Source: Xenorhabdus bovienii
GTDB lineage: Bacteria > Pseudomonadota > Gammaproteobacteria > Enterobacterales > Enterobacteriaceae
Assembly (NCBI RefSeq): GCF_024721015.1
Contig: NZ_JANAIF010000010.1
Span: 1 to 64,000 of the forward strand
Direction: 5' to 3'
DNA: 64,000 nt
The notes beneath the pieces were generated by a model. The model worked only from the letters and a program-made list of their open reading frames with translations, searched no databases and was not told where the DNA came from. The position numbers and the translations under genes are program-made. Of the stretch, positions 18,901 to 27,597 are shown one piece after another; position 1 is the stretch's first letter; the number at the start of each line of letters is the position of its first letter.

Positions 18901-21900
18901 GTGACAAGAGCTGGAACTGTTTTTCTACTTCGGGATCAAGGATTTTCGCCTTTGTCTCAATCACTACAAGTGTAGGCTGACTGACAGGTGTTTCATTCAC
19001 TATTGGCTTAACAGGTTCCTCTACCACTGATGGCATGACAGGCATTTCTGGCACCATTGAACGCACTGGCTCAATTTCCTTTATCGTGTCCACAGGCTTG
19101 GATCCCTTTACAGGAGCCGTGTCAACCTTCACCGCTGGGGCAGTTGTCGGAATCGGAGTTGGAATTGGCGCTGGCGTTGATACTGGAGCAGGTTCTATTG
19201 TCGCCGAAGCGGTCACTTTGGCCAGAGCGGAATAATCCACCACAGGCGATGACGTACGGTGAGTAGGTGCTATCATCGGTGCCACTTGCCCGGACTGGAA
19301 CAAGCTCTGCTGAGCCATGAAATAGTGTTCATGGTTGGAATGATATAGTTCAAGGTTCTTGTCCAGTAATTGAACACTCTGACTCAGACTGGATAACATG
19401 CTCGGCAGGTTCTGATGATCCTTACAGGTTTCCAGCAGGGTATATTGTTTATCCAACAACATCCCCAGCAGTTGAATATAGTCTTTCTGGTTAGCTTGAA
19501 ATTGTTGGTGAAGCTGGCTCATGACCTGTTGAGCCTGCAACAGTCCATTTAACATGTTTACATCTACGTTTTCACTCAACTGGTTGTTCTGTTCCATCGT
19601 GCTCTCTCGTCTTTGAATGATTGTCAGCATATTTTGTTGAATAAATTGGGCAGAAATTGTTTTGTTTTCGGCGATTTTTTCGACTTTATTTTCAACTTTT
19701 TCTACCACAACTTCTTTTGTTGGATGTACTTCTTGTGTTGGTTTGACTTCTTTGCCTGAATGCTCTTCTTTGATGTTGACTTCTTTTTGGGAATGCAAAG
19801 GCATAACCGGAGCCATCGGTACAGGTGCAGATTCAGCGATAAATTGCTCGACAATCGCGCTGTCGCCATCACGTAGCGCACGTTGGCGTCGTGCCTTATT
19901 TTTCTGGGACAGGTAGAAACCCCCGCTCATTCTGAACGTCAGACGTTTGCTTTTGTCTTCCGCTATCGGTTGGGGGCGTATGTGCTGATTTATTTCTCTG
20001 AGTTTGACACCTTCCGCCAGCAATTTGGCTTGAGCACGGGCAAACTGTAACCGATCTTCCCCTTTGTCATTGGGATTAACGGAAATAACCTCGTGTTCTT
20101 TGTCTTTCAGGATATCGGCTACCAATTTGCCCAAGACCCCTTTAGGCCCTACTTCGACAAACAACCGACCACCCTGCTGGTAAATGGCTTCAATGGTTTG
20201 GCGGAATTGCACTGGCTTAATCAATTGTTCCGCTAACAATTCCCGAATCGCCTGCGGAGAATTTCCATACGGTTCCGCTGTTGCACTGGAGAACAGTCTG
20301 CATTGCGGTGACTGGAAATTGATACCCGCCAGACGTTCACGATAAGGCTGATAAGCCGGCTGGATAAATGCGGTATGGAAAGCGGCTGAAACCGGCAGAA
20401 TACGGCAATGCACATCACGTTTTTTCAACTCATCATGGAGCTGGTGAATCAGGGAAGTCGCACCGCCGAATACCACCTGCTGCTGAGAGTTGTCATTGGC
20501 AATGATAATGCCGGTATAGCGTTCCAGAATCTGTGCGCGTTGTGCAGGGTTGAGCGACGCGGCCAGCATTGCGCCAGCATCAGTATCTGCCCCACGGTGA
20601 TCGCTGGCAAATGCCGCAGCCCAGCCCCTGGCAAGAGAAACGCGGTGGAAATCCTTATCGGAAAGCACCCCTGCCGCCCAGAGTGCCGTGACTTCACCAT
20701 AACTGTGTCCGGCAACAAAATCAGGGGCGAATCCCATCCCTTTCAAAATGTTGAAATAACCTGCACTGATAACGCCCAATGCTGGCTGGGCATTAGCCGT
20801 GTCCATCAGCCGTTGTTGCTGTACCTGACGCTCGTCATCTGAAAATGTCGGTACGGGATAAATCACCGGCGATAGTTCATGCCCTAATTCATTGATGGAC
20901 ACATCATCCAGTGTTTCCAGCGATTGCCGCATTTCGGGGTAATCGTTGGCAACGTCGCGCGCCATGTTGACATACTGCGACCCCTGACCGGGGAACAGAG
21001 CGACAATTTTGCCATCCAGCATTTTTCCTTGGGGCTGGTAATAGATCCCGCGCGGATGTTCCCAACCATGAGCGCTATTCTGCTGCAACTGTTTGATGGC
21101 AATCGACAACAAGGCAACTGTCTGTTCTGCGGATTGAGAGACAAACAGCACTCTGGCCTGTTGCGGCTGTAAGCTGTCAATGTCCTGCTGCTCAAGATGC
21201 TGGCGGATGGCGATATCAGGCAAGTTACCACTGAAATGGATCAGAGCTTCTTCACACTGCGCAAGCAATTCCGCCGGATTATGACCTTTAAACAACATGA
21301 TCCAAGGTGACTCATTCAGCCGATAACGTCCATGCGTATGTTTTTCATACTCTTCGAGAATGACATGGAAATTGGTGCCACCGAAACCAAAGGCACTCAA
21401 TGCCGCACGACGCGGTGCACTGCTGAATGAACGCAACCACGGCCTGGCTTCGCTGTTGACATAAAACGGGCTGTTTTCTGCTTTCAGCAAGTTTGTCGGC
21501 TTACCCACATTGATAGTGGGAGGCAGGACTTTATGATGCAGTGCCAACGCGACCTTCATCATAGACGCAGCGCCTGCGGCACAACGAGTATGGCCGATCT
21601 GGGACTTGATGCTGCCAATTGCCACCGATTTTGCAGGCACCTGGTATTCACCAAACACAGTGTGTAAGCTTTTTAGTTCGGTATCATCGCCTGATGCCGT
21701 ACCCGTGCCGTGCGCCTCAACCAATTGAATATCATTGGGTGAGAGCCCTGCGCTGGCATAAGCCCGCCTCAACGCTTTGGCCTGTCCTTCCAGACGAGGG
21801 GCAAAAATACTCTTGGCTCTGCCGTCACTGGAAGCTTCAATGGACTTGATGACAGCATAAATTCTGTCACCATCCAGTTCTGCATCTTCGAGACGTTTCA

Positions 21901-22777
21901 GTACCAGCATTCCTACGCCATCGCCAAGCATCATGCCGTCAGCACTCTGATCGAAAGGACGGGATAAATTACTTTTTGACAATGCCGGCGTTTTACTGAA
22001 ACACAGGAATGAAAAAATGGAGTTCTCCAAATTGACGCCACCTGTTAACACGGCATCACAACTACCAGAATGCAGTTCACCGATAGCGGCCTTGATTGCC
22101 GCAAGACTGCTGGCACAGGCAGCATCTACCATATAAGACGTGCCACCGAGATCAAAATAACTGGCAATCCGGCCACAGGCGACGTTACCCAAAAAACCTG
22201 GGAAACTGTCTTCAGTCCATTCAAGGTACATGCCATGCATCCGTTCGATGATGTCATTTGCCACTTTTTCTGACAGGCCGGATTTGACCATAATTTTACG
22301 CAAATAAGGTGACTGCTGGCGTGAAGCCAGTGAAAATGACGTGTTGCCATTTCCTGCCCCACCTAAAATCACACCGATACGATCACGGTCTACCCTGCTA
22401 TTTTCCTGTCCAACCAAGCCCGCATCCAGCATGGCCTGTTTAGCAACATAGAGTGCAAATAACTGCGCCGTACTAATTGAGTCAATAATCGCGGGTGGAA
22501 TTTTGAACTCCACCGGATCGAAGTCAATCGGAGGCACAAAGCCAGCACGATGACCATAAGTTTTATCTGCCACTGCCGGGTTGGGATCGTAAAAATCCTC
22601 TTTTTGCCAATATTCGTCTCCTAACATGGTAGAGATATCAGTCAGCGAGTCCTTTTTGCCAATGATATTTTCCCAGAATTTATACAAATTTGGAGCATCA
22701 GGAAAATGACTGGCCATACCAACGATCGCTATATCCCCACGAACTTTCCTATCATGCAAAAAATATGTCTCAGACAT
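15944..22777 (-). CDS. fclC: PUFA-synthase-type PfaA-like protein: KS-AT-ACP-KR-DH (FclC-like)
   Basis: A 2277-residue multidomain polyketide/PUFA-type synthase, first gene of the operon. In order: ketosynthase (about 10-460, active-site Cys221 in DAACASSL), acyltransferase (about 600-900, nucleophile Ser692 in GHSYGE), a long low-complexity region rich in Pro, Val, Thr and Gln, one acyl carrier domain (phosphopantetheine Ser1332 in LGIDSIKR), ketoreductase (about 1720-1960, VVTGGARG and YSLANE) and a C-terminal hot-dog dehydratase region (about 2010-2277). Classic PfaA proteins carry several tandem ACPs; only one is visible here, which fits the zeamine/fabclavine type. The ATG at 22777 is chosen over one 14 codons upstream because GAGGAA lies just before it. 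Confidence 0.9.
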   Translation of the reverse strand: MSETYFLHDRKVRGDIAIVGMASHFPDAPNLYKFWENIIGKKDSLTDISTMLGDEYWQKEDFYDPNPAVADKTYGHRAGFVPPIDFDPVEFKIPPAIIDSISTAQLFALYVAKQAMLDAGLVGQENSRVDRDRIGVILGGAGNGNTSFSLASRQQSPYLRKIMVKSGLSEKVANDIIERMHGMYLEWTEDSFPGFLGNVACGRIASYFDLGGTSYMVDAACASSLAAIKAAIGELHSGSCDAVLTGGVNLENSIFSFLCFSKTPALSKSNLSRPFDQSADGMMLGDGVGMLVLKRLEDAELDGDRIYAVIKSIEASSDGRAKSIFAPRLEGQAKALRRAYASAGLSPNDIQLVEAHGTGTASGDDTELKSLHTVFGEYQVPAKSVAIGSIKSQIGHTRCAAGAASMMKVALALHHKVLPPTINVGKPTNLLKAENSPFYVNSEARPWLRSFSSAPRRAALSAFGFGGTNFHVILEEYEKHTHGRYRLNESPWIMLFKGHNPAELLAQCEEALIHFSGNLPDIAIRQHLEQQDIDSLQPQQARVLFVSQSAEQTVALLSIAIKQLQQNSAHGWEHPRGIYYQPQGKMLDGKIVALFPGQGSQYVNMARDVANDYPEMRQSLETLDDVSINELGHELSPVIYPVPTFSDDERQVQQQRLMDTANAQPALGVISAGYFNILKGMGFAPDFVAGHSYGEVTALWAAGVLSDKDFHRVSLARGWAAAFASDHRGADTDAGAMLAASLNPAQRAQILERYTGIIIANDNSQQQVVFGGATSLIHQLHDELKKRDVHCRILPVSAAFHTAFIQPAYQPYRERLAGINFQSPQCRLFSSATAEPYGNSPQAIRELLAEQLIKPVQFRQTIEAIYQQGGRLFVEVGPKGVLGKLVADILKDKEHEVISVNPNDKGEDRLQFARAQAKLLAEGVKLREINQHIRPQPIAEDKSKRLTFRMSGGFYLSQKNKARRQRALRDGDSAIVEQFIAESAPVPMAPVMPLHSQKEVNIKEEHSGKEVKPTQEVHPTKEVVVEKVENKVEKIAENKTISAQFIQQNMLTIIQRRESTMEQNNQLSENVDVNMLNGLLQAQQVMSQLHQQFQANQKDYIQLLGMLLDKQYTLLETCKDHQNLPSMLSSLSQSVQLLDKNLELYHSNHEHYFMAQQSLFQSGQVAPMIAPTHRTSSPVVDYSALAKVTASATIEPAPVSTPAPIPTPIPTTAPAVKVDTAPVKGSKPVDTIKEIEPVRSMVPEMPVMPSVVEEPVKPIVNETPVSQPTLVVIETKAKILDPEVEKQFQLLSQITEEKIVNQLISIVSDRTGYPQDMITPEMDLEADLGIDSIKRLEIFGAMFDAFSANVGLYNEASRNKDLENFEVDSLSNISKMGVFFKQMLDDVMNGLLGNGGDEVVAEQSLPSVETREHANTKSNVVPDSGGATGKLQSLGFFTSTVTSPEVDSVKKPLAEPQLIVPSVVQPALKNEIVLNEEESFAGSPVSRFAVVKQPLPMPDRLQGVFSSPKRWLVVDEGTTTVDDVVNALRQQGQQVAVLMLEKNQAVMRDEAALDMALADIEQQHGTIEGVIYLQTPKQSVKALADVFNEQDYRSVETTFLLAKRLQGSLNHDEQKTGYFMVIMRGDGELLTSGREHLSIVSAGLTGLTKSLNIEWKNVFCRTVDIDARVKDSDAAKMVVEELQDSRTDMGEVGRGVNGERMTLALTEENVLSATSVNQVNASDVLVVTGGARGITAQCVIELAKQSQATFILLGRTDMTEPLPKWAEGKITQDERKTAAMAYLKAQGVQLTPVKINGMLSRLTHIDEINGTLQAIRQAGGRVMYLHCDITDPKQVKIALTKAQQQLGQITGLIHGAGNLADKRIEKKTLADLHSVFNAKVKGLENLCRELDFTSLRHIMLFSSVSGFFGNAGQTDYSLANETLNKFIYLPFKGKNSQIIRSVNWGPWDGGMVSDVLKRAYDAQNMAIIPLEEGTQRFVREFRDPGSLQITIGGANYKAEKTVKVLGIGEQVDRQLSLDKNPFLYHHVIEGKSVLPMTAAIAWMARICEDRFPGYQLETITHFKVLKGIVFDNALAESYCVAWVPSTFDESGDGRLALNVVITSKRMKHYQATLILSLQSREAKHEAVGIDLNAEVPQTLPFYGGVGGEGMLFHGESFHGVQKVVHVDDDHITLKCCVMPVQLEMQGQFSTRLFNLFINDIAFQLPAMWLLQRNEMCLPNAIEKIEQYAELKFGQEFYASIEIKNQISTEIITDIIFYDEQGYIYSRFHNAKFTVFVE

Positions 22778-23181
22778 ACATTCCTCGTGTATTGAATAAA
22801 ACACGCCCGTAATCAGCATATATTTTTATATACTGAGTTGAGTGTTTTCACCGCCATACTCAACCAGAAAAAAATCTGTACCTACCCAATATATTCTCGA
22901 TATATGATCGAGCCATATATTAGCCAAAGTAGATTACCGAAATATTCTTGTAAGAATATTACATATATTTTTCTGGGATATTTTTTTATTCTTTTTTTCC
23001 TTAGCACAGTGTTTGAACTGTTATAGCTACTTTTACACTGCCTGTTATAGCTATTTTTATACTACCATCAACTTCAATTATCTTTATCTAAAAACAATAT
23101 GTTTTCTTTGATATCGATCAGTATTCGTTGCTATTTAAAACACAAAGGCCATCACAGAATAATATAATTCATTCCGACCGA
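22778..23181. promoter_or_regulatory. Upstream control region of the fcl operon
   Basis: About 400 bp of AT-rich DNA with no gene. It contains two perfect palindromes (22896-22912 and 22941-22960) and a tandem 24-bp duplication (23018-23065), all ahead of fclC. I could not identify a convincing sigma-70 promoter by eye. As the only non-coding space before the six-gene fclC-H run, it is the likely place for the operon promoter and regulator sites. Confidence 0.5.
23018..23065. repeat. Two tandem 24-bp direct repeats upstream of fclC
   Basis: Both copies begin CTGTTATAGCTA. Copy 1 is 23018-23041 and copy 2 is 23042-23065; they differ at a few positions in the second half. Exact tandem spacing in a promoter region suggests duplicated regulator sites or simple slippage. 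Confidence 0.6.
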
Positions 23182-23673
23182 TTAAAATACGATTAGTGAA
23201 ATAATAACGTTCGAAAATAAATTATAACAAAAATCAACAAGATAATAATTTAAAACTAATATAAAAAAGTTATGTGACAATAAACAAAATAAAAAACCAC
23301 TAACAAACCATGACAAAAATCTTATTTTTGATAATAAGGAGTAAAAAGGTAGGATTAATAAAATATGAAACGCCAGCACACAGAGGGTAATCAGTCCCCA
23401 TACCTGATAAAAACCTCGATAACTTCCCTTAAATTCAATTAATGCTATAACATTATTTAACAGGGTCTGATTAAGGTGTTTCGAAGAAAAGGCCTTGATG
23501 TTATCATAAATTATTTCAACAAAAACTCTAATGCAAAAAACAAATAAAAACAAGATCAAATAATCACCAATAGATGGAGTGACTCGCCATATATTTATCA
23601 GGAAAAAATAAATTCCACCAACAATAGCAGTATTAATAATAATATGCCAAATAGTATTAGCATAATTTATCAT
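23182..23673 (-). CDS. Hypothetical small integral membrane protein
   Basis: A 163-residue, very hydrophobic protein with about four or five predicted membrane segments (near 8-30, 36-60, 88-115 and 120-160) and short charged loops. The ATG at 23673 is preferred over a start 11 codons upstream because AAAGAGG precedes it by 7-8 bases. I recognise no family. Base composition is strikingly AT-rich compared with the fcl genes. It is on the same strand as, and directly upstream of, fclC, so an immunity, export or regulatory link to the polyamine cluster is possible but unsupported. Confidence 0.55.
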   Translation of the reverse strand: MINYANTIWHIIINTAIVGGIYFFLINIWRVTPSIGDYLILFLFVFCIRVFVEIIYDNIKAFSSKHLNQTLLNNVIALIEFKGSYRGFYQVWGLITLCVLAFHILLILPFYSLLSKIRFLSWFVSGFLFCLLSHNFFILVLNYYLVDFCYNLFSNVIISLIVF

Positions 23674-23706
23674 GGTTAGACCTCTTTTGAGGTTAAATAC
23701 AATCAT

Positions 23707-24480
23707 AAAGCTTTTTCCTTGTTACAATCTTAACAACGGTGATCATCTTATATGTGTCATTTACCATGTTACAAAATTGATTATGAATATCATTTGGAAC
23801 ATAAAATTCTGGCGTTTTTCCTTAACGCTATATTGGTATACCTTTAATTTATTTTTCTTTCAATTCTTTAAAAAAACCACCTGAAACGTATGTATTTTTT
23901 GTTTTTTTAAAAAAAACAAACAGTTAATAACAAGCCATTAATATATAAAATCGCAATTACTGGTAAACTGGCAAAAAAAAGAATATTAAACCATTATAAT
24001 ACAGAAGATTAGTTAATTATTGTCGATAATTTATTTTAATAGATCCGTAAGAAAAAATCATACTAATTGTATGATTTTATAAATAATTTTAATATTATAT
24101 TATCATACTTATTTAATCATACTTACCTAATCATTTTCACTATGAGTGCATCAATTAGGATCATTCAGTAATGAGCATCTGAATCTCATGATTTGCAATT
24201 AATGCTTTAATCATATCTATTGATTTAATTTACTTAGAATTCTTATTTAATTAAATTCGATACTACATATAATAATTTTCATTTTCAATCACCGTAAATA
24301 GTAAAATTTTCTAATTTATAAAGGGCGTTTTTGAAACAGTAGACTAAACTATTTTATTCATTTTTATTCACATACATCTATTAATTAGTCAGCGATAATC
24401 CGAATATTAATAAGGGATATATTCCAAGGTCATCAATCATAATGTCGACTAGAGCTCATGCCGCTAACTTGTAAAAGAGA
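23707..24480. other. AT-rich gene-free stretch at the island/core junction
   Basis: About 770 bp with no plausible gene on either strand and many homopolymeric A/T runs. It separates the fcl region from the conserved yfcD block. No tRNA, att-like repeat or insertion-sequence end was recognised. Confidence 0.6.
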
Positions 24481-24483
24481 CAA

Positions 24484-24508
24484 ATAAAAAACTCCTCGTA
24501 AAGAGGAG
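24484..24508 (-). terminator. Intrinsic terminator of yfcD
   Basis: CTCCTC (24492-24497) and GAGGAG (24503-24508) form a stem; on the minus strand it is followed by a T-run complementary to 24485-24491. It lies about 35 bp beyond the yfcD stop. Confidence 0.75.
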
Positions 24509-24544
24509 CTTGCATATTAAGGGGTAATGAAAATCATTATGTCA

Positions 24545-25075
24545 TCAATTTTCAGGCAGTTCCGTCTGTCTGTTACGCGCTAGCCACAAAGAAAGGGCTT
24601 TCAGAGAATCCGGCGTAAATTCATCACAACGGGCAGTAATTTCTTCTGGCGACAACCAGTAAACAGCCGAAACTTCTTCTTCCTGTAATGCAAACGGCCC
24701 ATGGCTGACACAACTAAATAACCCTCCCCATGTCCGGCAGGATTTTTCTTCATAGTAGAAGATCCCATGTTCAGCAAAAGGCACACCCGCGATCCCCAGC
24801 TCCTCTTCCGCTTCCCGGCGGGCAGAATCAAGCATGTTTTCTCCCACCATGACCACGCCACCGGCCGTTGCATCCAATCTTCCAGGGTAAAAATCTTTCG
24901 TTTCTGTACGATGCTGAACCAGAATTTTGCCCATACCATCATGCACAACAATGTAAGTCGCACGATGCCTCAAGTTTTGGCTACGCATCTGCTGGCGAGT
25001 CGCCTGCGCGATTACTTCATTGCCTTCATTGACGATATCAATCCACTCAATACCTACTGATTTCTCTTGCACCAT
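24545..25075 (-). CDS. yfcD: Nudix hydrolase YfcD
   Basis: A 176-residue Nudix hydrolase closely resembling E. coli YfcD ([29 protein letters not shown]). The Nudix box is complete at about 71-93 (G-x5-E-x7-REAEEELG), so metal-dependent pyrophosphohydrolase chemistry should be intact; the substrate is not known for certain. It has its own terminator and is the first conserved core gene to the right of the fcl island. Confidence 0.93.
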   Translation of the reverse strand: MVQEKSVGIEWIDIVNEGNEVIAQATRQQMRSQNLRHRATYIVVHDGMGKILVQHRTETKDFYPGRLDATAGGVVMVGENMLDSARREAEEELGIAGVPFAEHGIFYYEEKSCRTWGGLFSCVSHGPFALQEEEVSAVYWLSPEEITARCDEFTPDSLKALSLWLARNRQTELPEN

Positions 25076-25283
25076 CCTAAAAACCTTAATAAACGATTTG
25101 CATGCCAGTTTCTACTGTAACGCGCCTAATTAAAAGGCCAAAACGGATAAAGATTGCCATAACTGAATAAAATAAATCCACGCACAGTGAAATGACGGAT
25201 TTATGGCATTTTACAGGCAACTCAAACCAGTGGTAATGTACTGGAACTATATTTATCCATCCGTTATTATTACCAGAGGTTAT

Positions 25284-25904
25284 ATGATAGACCTGTATTA
25301 TGCCCCAACGCCAAACGGCTATAAAATATCATTGTTTCTCGAAGAAGTCGGCCTGCCTTACACTGTCCATTCAATCAATATAAGCACCGGCGAACAATTC
25401 AAACCCGAATTTCTGGCCATTTCGCCTAATAATAAAATTCCGGCAATTGTTGATCACCAACCCGCTGATGGAGGAGAACCCATCTCCATCTTTGAGTCAG
25501 GCGCTATTTTGCTCTATCTGGCGAATAAAACCGGTCAACTGTTGAGCAAGGATGTGCGTGAACGCAATCAGCAATTGCAATGGCTATTCTGGCAGGTTGC
25601 CGGCTTTGGCCCTATGCTCGGCCAAAATCACCATTTCAATCATTACGCTTCTGAAGTCGTACCTTATGCCATTAATCGCTATATGGAAGAATCACGGCGT
25701 TTAGTCAATGTTCTGAATACCCAACTGGAAAAAACGCCGTATCTTGGTGGAAATGAGTACAGTATCGCCGATATCGCTACCTATCCGTGGGCTAGATGTC
25801 ATGAACATCAAAAAATTAATCTGAATGATTACCCTGCGGTTGAAAAATGGCTTGAGAAAATTGAACAACGCCCTGCAACACAAGCCGCATACAACAATGG
25901 CTAA
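25284..25904 (+). CDS. yfcG: Glutathione S-transferase family disulfide-bond oxidoreductase YfcG
   Basis: A 206-residue GST-fold protein matching E. coli YfcG, a glutathione-dependent disulfide-bond oxidoreductase. The N-terminal motif has Thr9 and Asn11 (YAPTPNGYK), used in that family instead of a catalytic Cys or Ser. SPNNKIPAIV and FESGAILLYLA form the glutathione site. The frame is open 27 codons upstream, but the ATG at 25284 has AGAGG at 25275-25279 and matches the family N-terminus. It is somewhat short at the C-terminus, ending about ten residues before the E. coli protein. Confidence 0.9.
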   Translation: MIDLYYAPTPNGYKISLFLEEVGLPYTVHSINISTGEQFKPEFLAISPNNKIPAIVDHQPADGGEPISIFESGAILLYLANKTGQLLSKDVRERNQQLQWLFWQVAGFGPMLGQNHHFNHYASEVVPYAINRYMEESRRLVNVLNTQLEKTPYLGGNEYSIADIATYPWARCHEHQKINLNDYPAVEKWLEKIEQRPATQAAYNNG

Positions 25905-26053
25905 TCATGCTTACTCGGCTAACGACAAAATTTTTCACCGAAAAACTTGATACTGCTAACAGATAACAGCATTTTTCGCTGTTACGCAGGCCATCCCCTG
26001 CTATAGTCAATAACCGACTATCTATTTGGTCACTTTGGTCACTGGGGGTGGCT

Positions 26054-26968
26054 ATGCGTATCTTAATTACTGGGGGTACGGGGCTGATTGGTTATCGATT
26101 AACTTGCCAATTACTTTCGCTTTCCCATTCCATCACCATTTTGAGTCGTTCTCCACAAAAGGTATATTCTCTGTTCTCCGAACAAGTTGAATGTTGGGCA
26201 ACACTGAAAAATAAAAATAACCTGAATGATTTTGATGCAGTCATCAATCTTGCGGGTGAACCCATTGCAGATAAGCGCTGGACATCAGCACAAAAAACAA
26301 AACTCTGCCAAAGCCGCTGGCAACTCACTGAGAAATTAAGTCATTTGATTAATGCCAGTGAATTTCCGCCTTCTGTATTTATTTCCGGTTCCTCTGTTGG
26401 CTATTACGGCAATCAGGGGCAAGCGGTAGTCTCTGAAAATGATCTTCCTCATGACGAATTCGCCCATCAGCTCTGTAAGCAGTGGGAAACACTGGCATTA
26501 CAGGCGGAAAGTGAAAAAACCCGAGTGTGCCTGCTGCGGACAGGCATTGTGCTGGCAAGTAAAGGCGGAGCGCTGAAAAAAATGCTGCCACTGTTTCGAT
26601 TGGGTTTAGGCGGTAAAATGGGTGATGGGAAGCAATATATGCCTTGGATCCACATTGATGATATGGTCAATGGTATCTATTACCTGCTGGTATCGCCTGA
26701 ACTGAGCGGCCCGTTCAACATGACAGCCCCTTATCCTGTTCATAATGATCTGTTTAGTGCAGCACTGGCGAACGTGCTACATCGCCCCGCTTTCATTCGC
26801 ATGCCTGCCTTTGTATTAAAAATAATCATGGGGGAGGCTGCTATGCTGGTTTTAGGTGGTCAGCAGGCTATTCCCAAACGGTTGGAAGAAGGGGGATTCG
26901 GCTTCCGCTATTTTGAATTAGAGGAAGCCTTCAAAGATTTATTAAAAGCGGAAGCTAATTCGCCTTAA
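26054..26968 (+). CDS. yfcH: NAD-dependent epimerase-family protein YfcH (TIGR01777 type)
   Basis: A 304-residue SDR-fold protein with Rossmann motif ITGGTGLIG at the N-terminus and the conserved [12 protein letters not shown], characteristic of the YfcH/SulA-like group of sugar-epimerase relatives. Function is unknown in detail. The ATG at 26054 follows a GGGGG ribosome site by 5 bases; a GTG two codons earlier lies inside that site. Its 3' end overlaps the convergent ubiX stop by 4 bases. Confidence 0.88.
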   Translation: MRILITGGTGLIGYRLTCQLLSLSHSITILSRSPQKVYSLFSEQVECWATLKNKNNLNDFDAVINLAGEPIADKRWTSAQKTKLCQSRWQLTEKLSHLINASEFPPSVFISGSSVGYYGNQGQAVVSENDLPHDEFAHQLCKQWETLALQAESEKTRVCLLRTGIVLASKGGALKKMLPLFRLGLGGKMGDGKQYMPWIHIDDMVNGIYYLLVSPELSGPFNMTAPYPVHNDLFSAALANVLHRPAFIRMPAFVLKIIMGEAAMLVLGGQQAIPKRLEEGGFGFRYFELEEAFKDLLKAEANSP

Positions 26969-27549
26969 ACTTCAATTTGTTTCGCTCCCTGCCAACGATT
27001 GAATAAATCTTGTGGCAGTTCGATATCAAACTGATCGAGTACTCGGTTGACCGTCTGGTCAATAATGTCCTGAATGTGATCGGGACGGTGATAAAATGCC
27101 GGCACAGGCGGCATAATCACCGCCCCTATTTCAGCCGCCTGAGTCATTAATCTCAAATGCCCTAAATGCAAAGGCGTTTCCCTGACACTCAATACCAGCT
27201 TGCGCCCTTCCTTCAAAACAACATCAGCAGCACGGGTGATCAAGCCATCAGTGTAACTATGCACGATACCCGACAAGGTTTTTATCGAGCAGGGCAAGAT
27301 AACCATCCCTAAGGTTTTAAATGACCCTGAAGAGATAGAAGCTGCGATATCGCGGTTGTCATGCACCACATCAGCCAGTACCTGCACATCCCGCAGCGTA
27401 TAATCCGTCTCCAGTGCCAATGTCTGCCGGGCGGATTGGCTGATGACCAGATGCGTTTCAATGCCCTCAACCGACTGCAAGACCTGCAATAATCTGACGC
27501 CATAAATCGCGCCACTTGCTCCCGTCAGCCCGACAATCAATCTTTTCAT
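26965..27549 (-). CDS. ubiX: Flavin prenyltransferase UbiX
   Basis: A 194-residue UbiX/Pad1 flavoprotein that makes prenylated FMN for the UbiD decarboxylase in ubiquinone synthesis. The N-terminus has the FMN-binding [15 protein letters not shown], and the central SSGSFKT and [10 protein letters not shown] motifs are present. It is the last gene of the cvpA-purF-ubiX group, as in E. coli, and has the usual family length. Confidence 0.95.
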   Translation of the reverse strand: MKRLIVGLTGASGAIYGVRLLQVLQSVEGIETHLVISQSARQTLALETDYTLRDVQVLADVVHDNRDIAASISSGSFKTLGMVILPCSIKTLSGIVHSYTDGLITRAADVVLKEGRKLVLSVRETPLHLGHLRLMTQAAEIGAVIMPPVPAFYHRPDHIQDIIDQTVNRVLDQFDIELPQDLFNRWQGAKQIEV

Positions 27550-27597
27550 GCTTCCCTCTGAGATATTGGAAATAACTTGATGATAATAAAGATGTTA

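Noticed and set aside
24444..24457. Restriction-site-rich string resembling a vector polylinker (SalI then SacI)
   Set aside because: Only 14 bases, with no adjoining vector sequence; most likely chance in genomic DNA.
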